DNA from: an uncultured Oscillospiraceae bacterium | GTDB lineage: Bacteria > Bacillota > Clostridia > Oscillospirales > Oscillospiraceae | Direction of reading: 5' to 3' | DNA: 37,503 nt | Assembly: GCA_910577915.1 (NCBI GenBank) | Contig: CAJTOM010000016.1 | Location: forward strand, 1-37,503 | Shown: positions 14,818-23,217 of the stretch, piece by piece | Numbering within the stretch: the stretch's first letter is position 1 | Layout: every line of letters starts with the position of its first letter | The notes under the pieces: model-generated | Database searches by the model: none | Seen by the model: the letters and a program-made list of their open reading frames with translations, nothing else | What the model was told of the DNA's origin: nothing | Translations under genes and position numbers: made by a program

Positions 14818-17202
14818 GTGCAGTATGGACACTTTGACCAGCAGAAGCGGGAATATATCATCGACCGGGTGGACGTGCCCGTCTCCTGGACCAACTATCT
14901 GGGGGTGGAGGAGCTGTGCGCCGTGGTCAACCACACCGCCGGGGGCTACCTCTTCTGCGGGAGCCCCGAGCACCACCGGATCACCCGCTTCCGGCCCAAC
15001 GGGGTCCCCATGGACCGGCCGGGGCACTACCTCTATCTCCGGGACGACGAGACGGGGGAATACTGGAGCGTCTCCTGGCAGCCCTGCGGGGGGGATCTGC
15101 GGGATTACCGGTGCCGCCACGGGCTGAGCTACTCGGTATACGAGTGCGGCCGCGGGGGCATACGGGCGGCCCAGACGCTGTTTATCCCCAGGGGGGAGAG
15201 GACGGAGCTGTGGGATCTGACCCTGGTCAACGAGAGCGGGCGGCCCCGGCGCCTCAGCGTCTGCTCCTACGCGGAGTTCTCCTACCACCAGATCCCCATC
15301 GACAACCAGAATTTCCAGATGTCCCTCTACTGCGTCGGGAGCAGCTATGAGGACGGCATCATCGACTATGAGCTCTTCTACGAGGGGGCCCACCAGTTCA
15401 TGGCCGCCTCCTTCGACCCCGACGGCTTCCACTGCCTCCGGGACAGCTTTTTGGGGCCCTACCGCACGGAGTCCAACCCCCTGGCGGTGGAGCAGGGGAC
15501 CTGGGGCGGCTCCGCAGAAAAGGGGGGCAACCACTGCGCCGTTCTGCACAAGCGGCTGACATTGGCCCCCGGCGAGGAGGCCCGCCTGGTGTGGATGCTG
15601 GGGGAGGGGGACCGGGAGGAGGGCCGCCGGGTGCGCGCGAAGTACCGGGACGCCGCCGCCGTGGACGCCGCCCTGGCCGATCTGGCCGGGTACTGGGAGG
15701 ACAAGCTCTCCAGGCTCCAGGTCTCCACCCCGGACGAGGACATGAACACCATGCTCAACACCTGGAACCTCTACCAGAGCGAGGTCAACGTGATGTTCTC
15801 CCGGTTCGCCTCCTTCATCGAGGTGGGGGGGCGCACCGGGCTGGGCTACCGGGACACCGCCCAGGACGCCATGACCATCCCCCACTCCAACCCCGGCAAG
15901 TGCCGGGAGCGGATTTTGCAGCTGATGCAGGGCCTGACCAGCCGGGGCTACGGGCTCCACCTCTTCGACCCCGCCTGGTTCGGGCCCCCGCCGGAGAAGC
16001 CCCCCTTCAAGTCCCCCACCGTGATCCCCGCGCCGGAGCGGGACAGCATCGTCCACGGCCTGGCGGACGCCTGCGCCGACGACGCGCTGTGGCTGGTGGC
16101 GGCGGCGGTGGAGTACGTGCGGGAGACGGGGGAGATGGACTTCTTTGACCGGACGGCGGGCTACGCAGACGGGGGCGAGGGGACCGTCTACGAGCATCTG
16201 AAGAAAATTCTGGACTTCTCCGCCGAGCAGGTGGGGGCCCACGGCATCTGCCGGGGGCTGCGGGCGGATTGGAACGACTGCCTGAACCTGGGGGGCGGGG
16301 AGAGCGCCATGGTGAGCTTCCTCCACGTGTGGGCCCTGGGCCACTTTGTGGACGCGGCCCGGGCCCTGGGACGGGAGGAGGACGCCGCGCACTACGAGGC
16401 CATGCGCGCCGGGGTCGCGGAGACCTGCCGGCGGGAGCTGTGGGACGGGGCGTGGTACCTCCGGGGCATCACCGCCGACGGGCGGAAAATTGGCTGCCAG
16501 GCGGACCGGGAGGGCCGGGTCCACCTGGAGAGCAACGCCTGGGCGGTGCTCTCCGGCGCGGCGGACGGCGAGCGGGGCCGGAGCGCCATGGATGCGGTGG
16601 ACCGCTGCCTCTACACAGACTTCGGCCTGCGGCTCAACGCCCCCTCCTACACCCGGCCGGACGACGGCATCGGGTTTATCACCAGGGTCTATCCGGGGGT
16701 GAAGGAGAACGGCGCCATCTTCTCCCACGCCAACCCCTGGGCCTGGTGCGCCGAGGCGGCGCTGGGCCGGGGGAGCCGGGCCATGAAGTTCTACAGGGCC
16801 CTGTGCCCGGCGGCGCAGAACGACAAGATCGAGATACGTCAGAGCGAGCCCTACTCCTACTGCCAGTTTGTCATGGGCCCCGACCACACCGCCTTCGGCC
16901 GGGCCCGGCACCCCTTTATGACCGGCTCCGGGGGCTGGAGCTACTTCGCCGCCACCCGGTACATCCTGGGGGTGCGGCCCCAGTTCGGCGGGCTGCTGGT
17001 GGACCCCTGCGTCCCGGCGGACTGGGAGCGGTTCTCGGTTACGCGGGTCTGGCGGGGGGCGGTCTACCACATCACCGTGGAGAACCCCCGGGGCGTGGAG
17101 AAGGGCGTGGCCGCCGTCACCTGCGACGGGCGGGCGGTCCAGGGGCTGATCCCCGCCTGTGCGGCCGGCACCAGCCATCAGGTCACAGTGACCATGGGTT
17201 GA
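14818..17202 (+). CDS. GH94 N,N'-diacetylchitobiose phosphorylase
   Basis: The 794-residue protein starts at GTG 14818, eight to nine bases after GAGGAGGG. It has the full GH94 layout: an N-terminal beta-sandwich, a helical barrel and a C-terminal cap. RTGLGYRDTAQDAMTIPH and RADWNDCLNLGGGESAMVSF are visible, the latter with the general acid at D487, and the end has TGSGGWSYFAATRYILGV. These blocks follow Vibrio chitobiose phosphorylase closely, including YGHFDQQKREY at the start, rather than cellobiose phosphorylase. The enzyme splits (GlcNAc)2 with phosphate into GlcNAc-1-P and GlcNAc in the cytoplasm. It has no signal peptide, as expected. The mutase gene begins 16 bases downstream. Cellobiose activity is the main alternative. 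Confidence 0.9.
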   Translation: MQYGHFDQQKREYIIDRVDVPVSWTNYLGVEELCAVVNHTAGGYLFCGSPEHHRITRFRPNGVPMDRPGHYLYLRDDETGEYWSVSWQPCGGDLRDYRCRHGLSYSVYECGRGGIRAAQTLFIPRGERTELWDLTLVNESGRPRRLSVCSYAEFSYHQIPIDNQNFQMSLYCVGSSYEDGIIDYELFYEGAHQFMAASFDPDGFHCLRDSFLGPYRTESNPLAVEQGTWGGSAEKGGNHCAVLHKRLTLAPGEEARLVWMLGEGDREEGRRVRAKYRDAAAVDAALADLAGYWEDKLSRLQVSTPDEDMNTMLNTWNLYQSEVNVMFSRFASFIEVGGRTGLGYRDTAQDAMTIPHSNPGKCRERILQLMQGLTSRGYGLHLFDPAWFGPPPEKPPFKSPTVIPAPERDSIVHGLADACADDALWLVAAAVEYVRETGEMDFFDRTAGYADGGEGTVYEHLKKILDFSAEQVGAHGICRGLRADWNDCLNLGGGESAMVSFLHVWALGHFVDAARALGREEDAAHYEAMRAGVAETCRRELWDGAWYLRGITADGRKIGCQADREGRVHLESNAWAVLSGAADGERGRSAMDAVDRCLYTDFGLRLNAPSYTRPDDGIGFITRVYPGVKENGAIFSHANPWAWCAEAALGRGSRAMKFYRALCPAAQNDKIEIRQSEPYSYCQFVMGPDHTAFGRARHPFMTGSGGWSYFAATRYILGVRPQFGGLLVDPCVPADWERFSVTRVWRGAVYHITVENPRGVEKGVAAVTCDGRAVQGLIPACAAGTSHQVTVTMG

Positions 17203-17218
17203 GAAAGGAGCGTTTCCT

Positions 17219-18652
17219 ATGAGCATTCAATTCGGTACCGGCGGCTGGAGGGCCGTCATCGGGGACGGCTTTACCAAGGCCAACGTCCAGCTGCTCACCG
17301 CGGCCCTGGCCCGGAAAATGCGGGCGGAGCGGGCGGACCAGAGGGGATTCCTGCTGGGCTATGACCGGCGGTTCCTCTCCAGAGAGGCCGCCCACTGGGC
17401 CGCCGAGGTGATGGCCGGGGCGGGCATCACCTGCATGGTGGTGGAGCGGGAGGCCCCCACGCCCCTGATCATGTTCGCCGTGCGCTACTACGACCTGGCC
17501 TACGGCATGGCCGTCACCGCCAGCCACAACCCCGCCCTGTATAACGGGGTGAAGGTGTTCACCAGGGGGGGCCGGGACGCGGACGAGACCGTCACCGCCC
17601 GGATCGAAGAGGAGATCGCCGCCCTGGAGGGGCAGGAGATCCCCGCCGTCCCCTACGAGGAGGGGGTGCGCACGGGGCGGATTCAGATCGTGGACCCCAT
17701 GAACGCCTATATTGACGCGGTGATCCGGTCGGTGAACATGGACGCCATCCGCTCCCGGGGGCTGAAGGTGGTGCTGGACCCCATGTACGGCGTGTCCAAG
17801 ACCGCTTTGCAGACCATCCTGATCACCGCCCGGTGCGACGTGGACGTAATCCATGAGCGGCGGGACGCCCTCTTCGGCGGCCGCCTCCCCGCCCCCAACA
17901 GCAAGACCCTGGCGGGGCTGCGCAGCTTCGTGCTGGAGAACGGCTGCGACATCGGCATCGCCACCGACGGCGACGCCGACCGGCTGGGCATCATCGACGA
18001 CCGGGGGGAGTTCCTCCACCCCAACAAGATTCTGGTGCTGCTGTACGACTACCTCCTGCGGCACAAGGGCTGGCATGGGGCGGCGGTGCGCAACATCGCC
18101 ACCACCCACCTGCTGGACGCCATCGCGGCGGAGTTCGGGGAGACCTGCTACGAGGTCCCCGTGGGCTTCAAGCACATCTCCGGGAAGATGCTGGAGACGG
18201 GGGCTGTCATCGGCGGCGAGAGCTCCGGCGGCCTCACGGTGCGGGGCCACATCCAGGGCAAGGACGGCATCTACGCCGCCGCCCTGCTGGTGGAGATGAT
18301 GTCCACCACCGGCAGGAGCCTGTCAGAGCTGTACCGGGAGATCACCCGGCGCTGCGGCAGCTTCGAGATGGTGGAGCGGGGGTACCGCTTCTCCCAGGAG
18401 GAGCGCGCGCGCATCGGGCGCACCCTCATGGAGGATAAGGCCCTGCCGGACTTCGGCGTGGACATCCAGCGCGTGAGCTACGCCGACGGGTGCAAGGTGT
18501 ACTTCCGGGACGGCGGCTGGGTGGTGTGCCGCTTCTCGGGCACCGAGCCCCTGCTGCGGGTGTTCTGCGAGATGGACGACGCCGGCCGGGCCGGGGAGAT
18601 GGCGGGGCGCATGGAGGCCTTTCTCGGTCTGGAGGGGCGGAATATCGAATAG
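17219..18652 (+). CDS. Alpha-D-phosphohexomutase (phosphoglucomutase/phosphomannomutase family)
   Basis: The 477-residue protein opens with FGTGGWRAVIGDGFT and has the phosphoserine loop TASHNPALYNGVK (S102), the magnesium site ATDGDADRLG, the sugar-specificity loop GGESSGG and the phosphate-binding RFSGTEPLLR. It interconverts sugar 1- and 6-phosphates. It directly follows the chitobiose phosphorylase gene, so the likely job is turning the released GlcNAc-1-P into GlcNAc-6-P for NagA/NagB. Glucose-1-P or mannose-1-P could also be substrates, since GESSGG does not fix the sugar. GAAAGGAG lies nine bases before the ATG. A hairpin follows the stop. Confidence 0.88.
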   Translation: MSIQFGTGGWRAVIGDGFTKANVQLLTAALARKMRAERADQRGFLLGYDRRFLSREAAHWAAEVMAGAGITCMVVEREAPTPLIMFAVRYYDLAYGMAVTASHNPALYNGVKVFTRGGRDADETVTARIEEEIAALEGQEIPAVPYEEGVRTGRIQIVDPMNAYIDAVIRSVNMDAIRSRGLKVVLDPMYGVSKTALQTILITARCDVDVIHERRDALFGGRLPAPNSKTLAGLRSFVLENGCDIGIATDGDADRLGIIDDRGEFLHPNKILVLLYDYLLRHKGWHGAAVRNIATTHLLDAIAAEFGETCYEVPVGFKHISGKMLETGAVIGGESSGGLTVRGHIQGKDGIYAAALLVEMMSTTGRSLSELYREITRRCGSFEMVERGYRFSQEERARIGRTLMEDKALPDFGVDIQRVSYADGCKVYFRDGGWVVCRFSGTEPLLRVFCEMDDAGRAGEMAGRMEAFLGLEGRNIE

Positions 18653-18657
18653 CGCCC

Positions 18658-18683
18658 AGGCCTCGCCCCTCGGGGCGGGGCCT
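18658..18683 (+). terminator. GC-rich hairpin after the mutase gene
   Basis: Arms 18658-18669 and 18672-18683 pair over almost 12 bases with a two-base gap. Only TT follows, so it is more likely an attenuator or mRNA-stabilising hairpin than a full stop before the kinase gene. Confidence 0.45.
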
Positions 18684-18715
18684 TTCCCGCAGGAAAACGG
18701 ACAAGGAGGCGCCCC

Positions 18716-20266
18716 ATGGATCAGAACAGCCGCATCCCCTCCCTGCGCCGGCAGATGGCGCTGATCATCCTGCTGTGCTGGCTGCTGCCGGTGGTCATCG
18801 CGGCCTCGGCGGTGGGCTGGTACGTCCTCTCCGGCACGGGGCGGGGGAAGGAGGAGGCCCTGTCCCAGCAGTTCCAGCTGAATCTACAGCTGGGGGCCGA
18901 CCGGGTGAACAGCGCGGTGGAGGCCTCCCGTCTCCCCTCCTACGACCCGGACTTCCGGGAGGCCTGGAACCAGTACCGGCGGGACGGGGAATACACCCTT
19001 TTATACCGCCAGTACTCCTCCCTGTTCACCCGCCTCTACCAGTCGGACAGCCGGTTCCGGCACGCCGCGTTCTGCTTCTCGGAGGACCCGGCGGACATGT
19101 CCATCGTGGTGCTCAGCAGCAGCGCCGGCCTGCTGTCCAGCCGCCAGGTGCGGGAGCAGTGGCAGAGCGACCTGCCCGCCGTGCTGGCGCTGGCGGCGGA
19201 GCTGGACACCTCCGTGGGCTTTCTGGAGCGGGAGGGGCGGGTCTATCTGGTGCGAAACCTGATGGACGCCGACTACCGGTCCATCGGGGTGCTGGCGCTG
19301 GCCATGGACACGGACTACTTCTTCGGCGACCTGGCGCTGCTGCCCTGGGCCGCCTCCGTGGCGGTGGACCTGGGGCGGGACGCCGCCCTGGTGGTGAAGG
19401 GGGACGCGCCGGCCTGGGAGGAGAGCCGGCCGCTGGAGTACACGGTGCGCCAGCAGGACTTCACCGTCCGGGGCTGGGCGGCGGTGGACTACGGCACGCT
19501 GCTGGAGGGCTTCCGGACCTACCCCTGGCTGCTGGGGGCCATGGCGCTGAGCCTGCTGCTGCTGCTTATGCTCACCTTCCGGTTTTTCCGGCGGAAGATC
19601 TCCCGGCCCATCCAGGTGCTGATGGAGGGGGCCGAACGGATCCACCGGGGGGAGCTGGGCTGCCGGATCGACGCAGGGCGGGACAGCCGGGAGTTTGTGT
19701 ACCTCACCGAATCCTTCAACCAGATGTCCGGCCAGCTGCGCCATCAGTTCGACCGGCTCTACCAGGAGGAGCTGGCCCGGCGGGACGCCCAGATCAAGGC
19801 CCTGCAGGCCCACATCAACCCCCACTTCCTCAACAACACCCTGGAGACCATCAACTGGCAGGCCCGGATGAGCGGGGACGTGGACGCATCCCGGATGATC
19901 GAGGCCCTGTCCACCGTGCTGGACGCCGCCCTGGACCGGCGCAGCAGCCCCCAGGTGCGCCTGGCGGAGGAGATGACCTACGTCAGCGCCTACCTCTACA
20001 TCGTCACCCAGCGCTTCGGCGAGCGGCTGGAGGTGGACGTGGATCTGCCGGAGGAGCTGATGGACTGCCTGGTGCCCCGGCTCATCCTCCAGCCGGTGAT
20101 CGAAAACGCAGTGGAGCACGGCATCACCCCTGCGGGGCGGGGGCGGGTGGCCCTGCGGGGCCGGCGGCGGGGGGACCGCCTGATTCTGGAGATCGAGAAC
20201 AACGGGGGCCTCTCCCGGGAGGACGAGGCCCACATCGCCCGGCTCACCGTGGCGGTCCAGCCGTGA
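18716..20266 (+). CDS. YesM-type sensor histidine kinase, C-terminally truncated
   Basis: The 516-residue protein has a first membrane helix (about 15-38), an extracellular sensor region (about 40-265), a second helix (about 268-290), a HAMP segment (about 290-345) and a LytS/YesM histidine kinase region. The phospho-acceptor is H370 in INPHFLNNTLETINW. The ATP-binding N box RLILQPVIENAVEHGI is present, and an ENNGG resembles the G1 box. The protein then stops after only about 20 more residues, so the G2 block (GIGL-N-R type) and the last 50-70 residues of the domain are missing. No other frame restores them before the next gene. It would pair with the YesN-type regulator at 23.2 kb. ATP binding is likely impaired. 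Confidence 0.87.
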   Translation: MDQNSRIPSLRRQMALIILLCWLLPVVIAASAVGWYVLSGTGRGKEEALSQQFQLNLQLGADRVNSAVEASRLPSYDPDFREAWNQYRRDGEYTLLYRQYSSLFTRLYQSDSRFRHAAFCFSEDPADMSIVVLSSSAGLLSSRQVREQWQSDLPAVLALAAELDTSVGFLEREGRVYLVRNLMDADYRSIGVLALAMDTDYFFGDLALLPWAASVAVDLGRDAALVVKGDAPAWEESRPLEYTVRQQDFTVRGWAAVDYGTLLEGFRTYPWLLGAMALSLLLLLMLTFRFFRRKISRPIQVLMEGAERIHRGELGCRIDAGRDSREFVYLTESFNQMSGQLRHQFDRLYQEELARRDAQIKALQAHINPHFLNNTLETINWQARMSGDVDASRMIEALSTVLDAALDRRSSPQVRLAEEMTYVSAYLYIVTQRFGERLEVDVDLPEELMDCLVPRLILQPVIENAVEHGITPAGRGRVALRGRRRGDRLILEIENNGGLSREDEAHIARLTVAVQP

Positions 20267-20319
20267 GGGCCGCTGTTTGTACCAAACAAGAAGGGACAAC
20301 AAATGGCAAGGTTGGTTAT

Positions 20320-20347
20320 TTGTTCCCGCCCGCCGATGGTGTATGAT
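20320..20347 (+). promoter_or_regulatory. Promoter of the binding-protein/transporter genes
   Basis: TTGTTC at 20320-20325 and TATGAT at 20342-20347 are separated by 16 bases, 53 bases before the lipoprotein ATG. Confidence 0.5.
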
Positions 20348-20400
20348 AATAGTGCACAAAGGAAGCGCGAACATACCGAAAAAACATGGAGGTTCTAACA

Positions 20401-21344
20401 TGAAAAAGAGAAGCTTGTTTGCCCTGTTCCTTGCCTGTACCCTGGCCCTCGGCCTGCTGGCCGGCTGCGGCGGCGGCAACGCCGGCAAAAATACCGGCGG
20501 AGATTCCGCCGGAGGCGGCGACAAGACCCCCGGCGCCCCCCCGGTGGAGCTGACGGTGGTGACGTCTTACGGCGGCGACGACGGCAACCGGAAAAGCTAC
20601 GAGAACGCCGTGGCCTCCTACGAGGCCGCCAGCGGCAATAAGATCATGGACGCCTCCGCCTCCTCCAACGAGGAGTGGAAGGCCAAGGTGCTCACCGACT
20701 TCCAGACCGGCACCGAGCCCGACGTCCTCTTCTTCTTCACCAACGCCGACGCAGAGCCCTTCATCCAGGCGGGCAAGGTGGTGGATCTGGCCACCATCCG
20801 GGCCTCCTACCCCGACTACGCGGACAACATGCGCGACTCCATGCTGGCCGCCGCCCAGGACGGCAAGAACTACGCCGTGCCCTCCTCCGGCTTCTGGGAG
20901 AACATGTTCGTCAACACCCAGGTCCTGGCGGACTGCGGCGTGGACGTGCCCGGCCCCGACTACACCTGGGATCAGTTCCTGACCGACTGCGAGGCCATCG
21001 GCGGCATCTCCATGGGCTACTTCATCACCAAGAAGGCCTGGGACGACCCCGCCAAGCAGGCCGCCGCCGTGGAGTTCGTGCAGCATATGACCTCTGACGA
21101 GGTGATGAGTACCTTCGTCACCACCGAGGTCACCGCCCTGAAGAACGGCGCCTCCCCCTCCGGCCTCAACGCCCTGCAGCAGGCCGCCGCCGACGCCAAC
21201 GCCAACATCACCGGCGTGATCGGGGCCGTACAGGACGCCGTCAGCAGCGAGTGCAAGGCCGATCTGTTCGCCAACGTGCAGAACGTGGTCACCGGCAAGA
21301 TGACCGCGGAGGAGGCTGTCAGCTCCGCCATCGCCCTCAACTGA
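20401..21344 (+). CDS. Sugar ABC transporter substrate-binding lipoprotein, internally shortened
   Basis: The protein starts with a lipoprotein signal and the lipobox LLAGC (C23), then a Gly-rich linker. The N-terminal lobe of an extracellular solute-binding protein (family 1) follows (LTVVTSYGGDDGNRKSYENA). The C-terminal part matches the end of such proteins (SMGYFITKKAWDDPAKQAAA). The total is only 314 residues against roughly 420-450 for this family. The centre is missing: after TWDQFLTDCEAI (about residue 200) the sequence jumps to GGISMGYF, without the second-lobe core. The frame is intact. It sits before two permease genes, so the substrate is probably the GlcNAc disaccharide used by this cluster. 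The shortened protein may not bind sugar. Confidence 0.85.
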
Positions 21345-21347
21345 CGC

Positions 21348-21383
21348 GCGGGAGGGCCCCGCCGCCGGGCGGGGCCCTCCCGC
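21348..21383 (+). other. Intercistronic hairpin between binding protein and permease genes
   Basis: A perfect 16-base GC-rich stem (21348-21363 with 21368-21383, loop GCCG) with no T run after it. Such hairpins after binding-protein genes typically protect the upstream message and lower permease expression. Confidence 0.7.
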
Positions 21384-21401
21384 TTAAAGGAGTGACTGTC
21401 T

Positions 21402-22295
21402 ATGGGATCCACGCTATACAGAAAAAAGGGGCCGCTGATCGCCTTTCTGCTCCCCGCATTCCTGTTTCTGCTGCTGTTTTTGTACTACCCCTTCGTTCAG
21501 AACATCCTGAACAGCTTCTCTGACATCACCGGCCTGGGGGCCCCGGCCCAGGGGCTCAACGACCCCTGGTATGTCAACTACGCCACCCTGCTCACCGACC
21601 CCAAGCTGCGCACCGCCCTGGGCAACACGGTGCTCCTCACCGTCTGCACAGTGGCCTTCCAGGTGGGCATCGCTTTGGTGCTGGCCCTGCTGGTGGACTC
21701 CATCCGAGTGGGGGCCCAGCTCTTCCGCACCCTCTACTTCTTTCCCATCGTCATCTCCGCCACGGCTTTGGGCCTGATGTTCAACCTGATCTTCCTCTAC
21801 AACGGGGGGATGCTCAACCAGCTGCTGGTCAACCTGGGGATCGCTGCGGAGAACATCGACTGGAAGGACGCGGATCACTTCCTGCTCACCATGTTCTCCC
21901 CGGTGATGTGGCAGTACGTGGGCTTCTACTTCGTCATCCTGGTGACGGGGCTGAACAACATCTCCCAGGACCTGTACGAGGCCGCCGCCCTGGACGGCTG
22001 CACCGGGCTGAAGCGGGTGCGGTTCGTCACCCTGCCCCTGCTGCGCAACGTGCTGTGCACCTGCCTGGTGCTGGCCATCACCGGCGCGCTGAAGGTCTTC
22101 GACCTGCCCTGGGTCATGCTCGGCGCGGGGATGCCCCAGGACCAGGGGTGGCTCACCGGCACCTACATGTATGACCAGACCTTCAACCGGGGCAACGTGG
22201 ACTACGGCTCTGCCATCGCGGTGCTCATCGTGGTGCTGGGGGTGCTGTTTTCCAACGTGGCCAACCGGGTCTTCAAGCCCCGGTCAGACCTTTGA
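21402..22295 (+). CDS. Carbohydrate ABC transporter permease (MalF/UgpA type)
   Basis: The 297-residue protein has six membrane helices, beginning with a long one at residues 12-34. The cytoplasmic loop that docks the ATPase is visible as LYEAAALDGCTGLKRVRFVTLPLL (quoted here as the EAAxxDG signature with TLPLL). It is the first of two permease genes, and the second starts 14 bases after its stop. No ATPase gene is in the cluster. Many Firmicute sugar importers of this class share one MsiK-type ATPase encoded elsewhere. AAAGGAG lies before the ATG. The likely substrate is chitobiose or a related disaccharide, inferred from the neighbours. Confidence 0.9.
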   Translation: MGSTLYRKKGPLIAFLLPAFLFLLLFLYYPFVQNILNSFSDITGLGAPAQGLNDPWYVNYATLLTDPKLRTALGNTVLLTVCTVAFQVGIALVLALLVDSIRVGAQLFRTLYFFPIVISATALGLMFNLIFLYNGGMLNQLLVNLGIAAENIDWKDADHFLLTMFSPVMWQYVGFYFVILVTGLNNISQDLYEAAALDGCTGLKRVRFVTLPLLRNVLCTCLVLAITGALKVFDLPWVMLGAGMPQDQGWLTGTYMYDQTFNRGNVDYGSAIAVLIVVLGVLFSNVANRVFKPRSDL

Positions 22296-22309
22296 GAGGG
22301 GGAGCCGCC

Positions 22310-23164
22310 GTGAAAAAGATAACGCCCGCCAAGGCGGGGACATATGTGGTGCTCACCTTCTGGGCGCTCACCACCCTGTATCCCTTCGTGTGGGTCGTCC
22401 TCAACTCCTTCCGGGAGAGGGGGCTCATCCGCAAGGACTCCTTCTCCATCCCCCTGCCGGGGGGCGGACTGACCATGGAGAACTACGCCAAGGCCATGGA
22501 CCGCTTCGATTTCGGCAACGCCTACATGAACAGCCTGCTCATCTCCATCGTGGTCACCGTCGCGGTGGTGCTCATCGCCGGCTTCGCCGCCTACGGGATG
22601 GTCCGCTTCCGCTTCCGGCTGCGGGGGCTGTGCCGCAGCCTCATCATGGCGGGCATGATGTTTCCGGTGTTCTCTACCATCATCCCGGTGTTCCGCATGG
22701 AGGCCGCCTGGGGCATCGCCAGCAGCGGGAACCGCTGGCTGAGCCTGCTGGCCGTCATCCTGCCCCAGATCGCGGGGAACCTGTGCTTCGCCATCATTGT
22801 GCTCATGGGCTTTATCGAGTCGGTGCCCATTGAGCTGGAGGAGAGCGCCTATATGGACGGCTGCCACGTGTTCCAGGTGTATTTTCACATCATCATGCCG
22901 GCGGCCAAGTCCTCCTTTGCCACGGTGGCCATCTTCGCCTTTTTGTGGAGCTATAACGATCTGTTCACCCAGAATTTCTTCCTCCGGGTTCCCCGGGAGA
23001 AGACCATCACCCTGCTGCTCAACGAGATCAGCTCCCAGGCGGGGGTGGACTACGGGCTGATGGCGGCCTCGGTGGTGCTCATCGTGGCCCCGGTGCTCGC
23101 CGTCTACGTCCTGCTGCAAAAGCACATCATCAAGGGGCTGACGGCGGGGGCCGTCAAGGGATAG
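22310..23164 (+). CDS. Carbohydrate ABC transporter permease (MalG/UgpE type)
   Basis: The protein has 284 residues when started at GTG 22310, with GAGAGGGGGAG eight bases upstream. It has six membrane helices and the docking loop ELEESAYMDGCHVFQVYFHI followed by IMPAAK, and ends in the typical QKHIIKGLTAGAVKG, the usual C-terminus of MalG-type subunits. It forms the channel with the preceding permease. Its sequence looks complete, unlike that of the binding protein upstream. Confidence 0.9.
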   Translation: MKKITPAKAGTYVVLTFWALTTLYPFVWVVLNSFRERGLIRKDSFSIPLPGGGLTMENYAKAMDRFDFGNAYMNSLLISIVVTVAVVLIAGFAAYGMVRFRFRLRGLCRSLIMAGMMFPVFSTIIPVFRMEAAWGIASSGNRWLSLLAVILPQIAGNLCFAIIVLMGFIESVPIELEESAYMDGCHVFQVYFHIIMPAAKSSFATVAIFAFLWSYNDLFTQNFFLRVPREKTITLLLNEISSQAGVDYGLMAASVVLIVAPVLAVYVLLQKHIIKGLTAGAVKG

Positions 23165-23168
23165 GGAC

Positions 23169-23196
23169 TTGCTTTTCTCCGGGAACCTGCTATGAT
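23169..23196 (+). promoter_or_regulatory. Promoter of the response regulator gene
   Basis: TTGCTT at 23169-23174 and TATGAT at 23191-23196 are separated by 16 bases, 21 bases before the ATG. The regulator can therefore be made separately from the transporter genes. Confidence 0.55.
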
Positions 23197-23217
23197 GAAG
23201 CCAGGGAGGTGAGGGCC

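Noticed and set aside
14791..17226. Long minus-strand frame opposite the phosphorylase gene
   Set aside because: It is an antisense shadow. The plus strand carries the full set of GH94 motifs.
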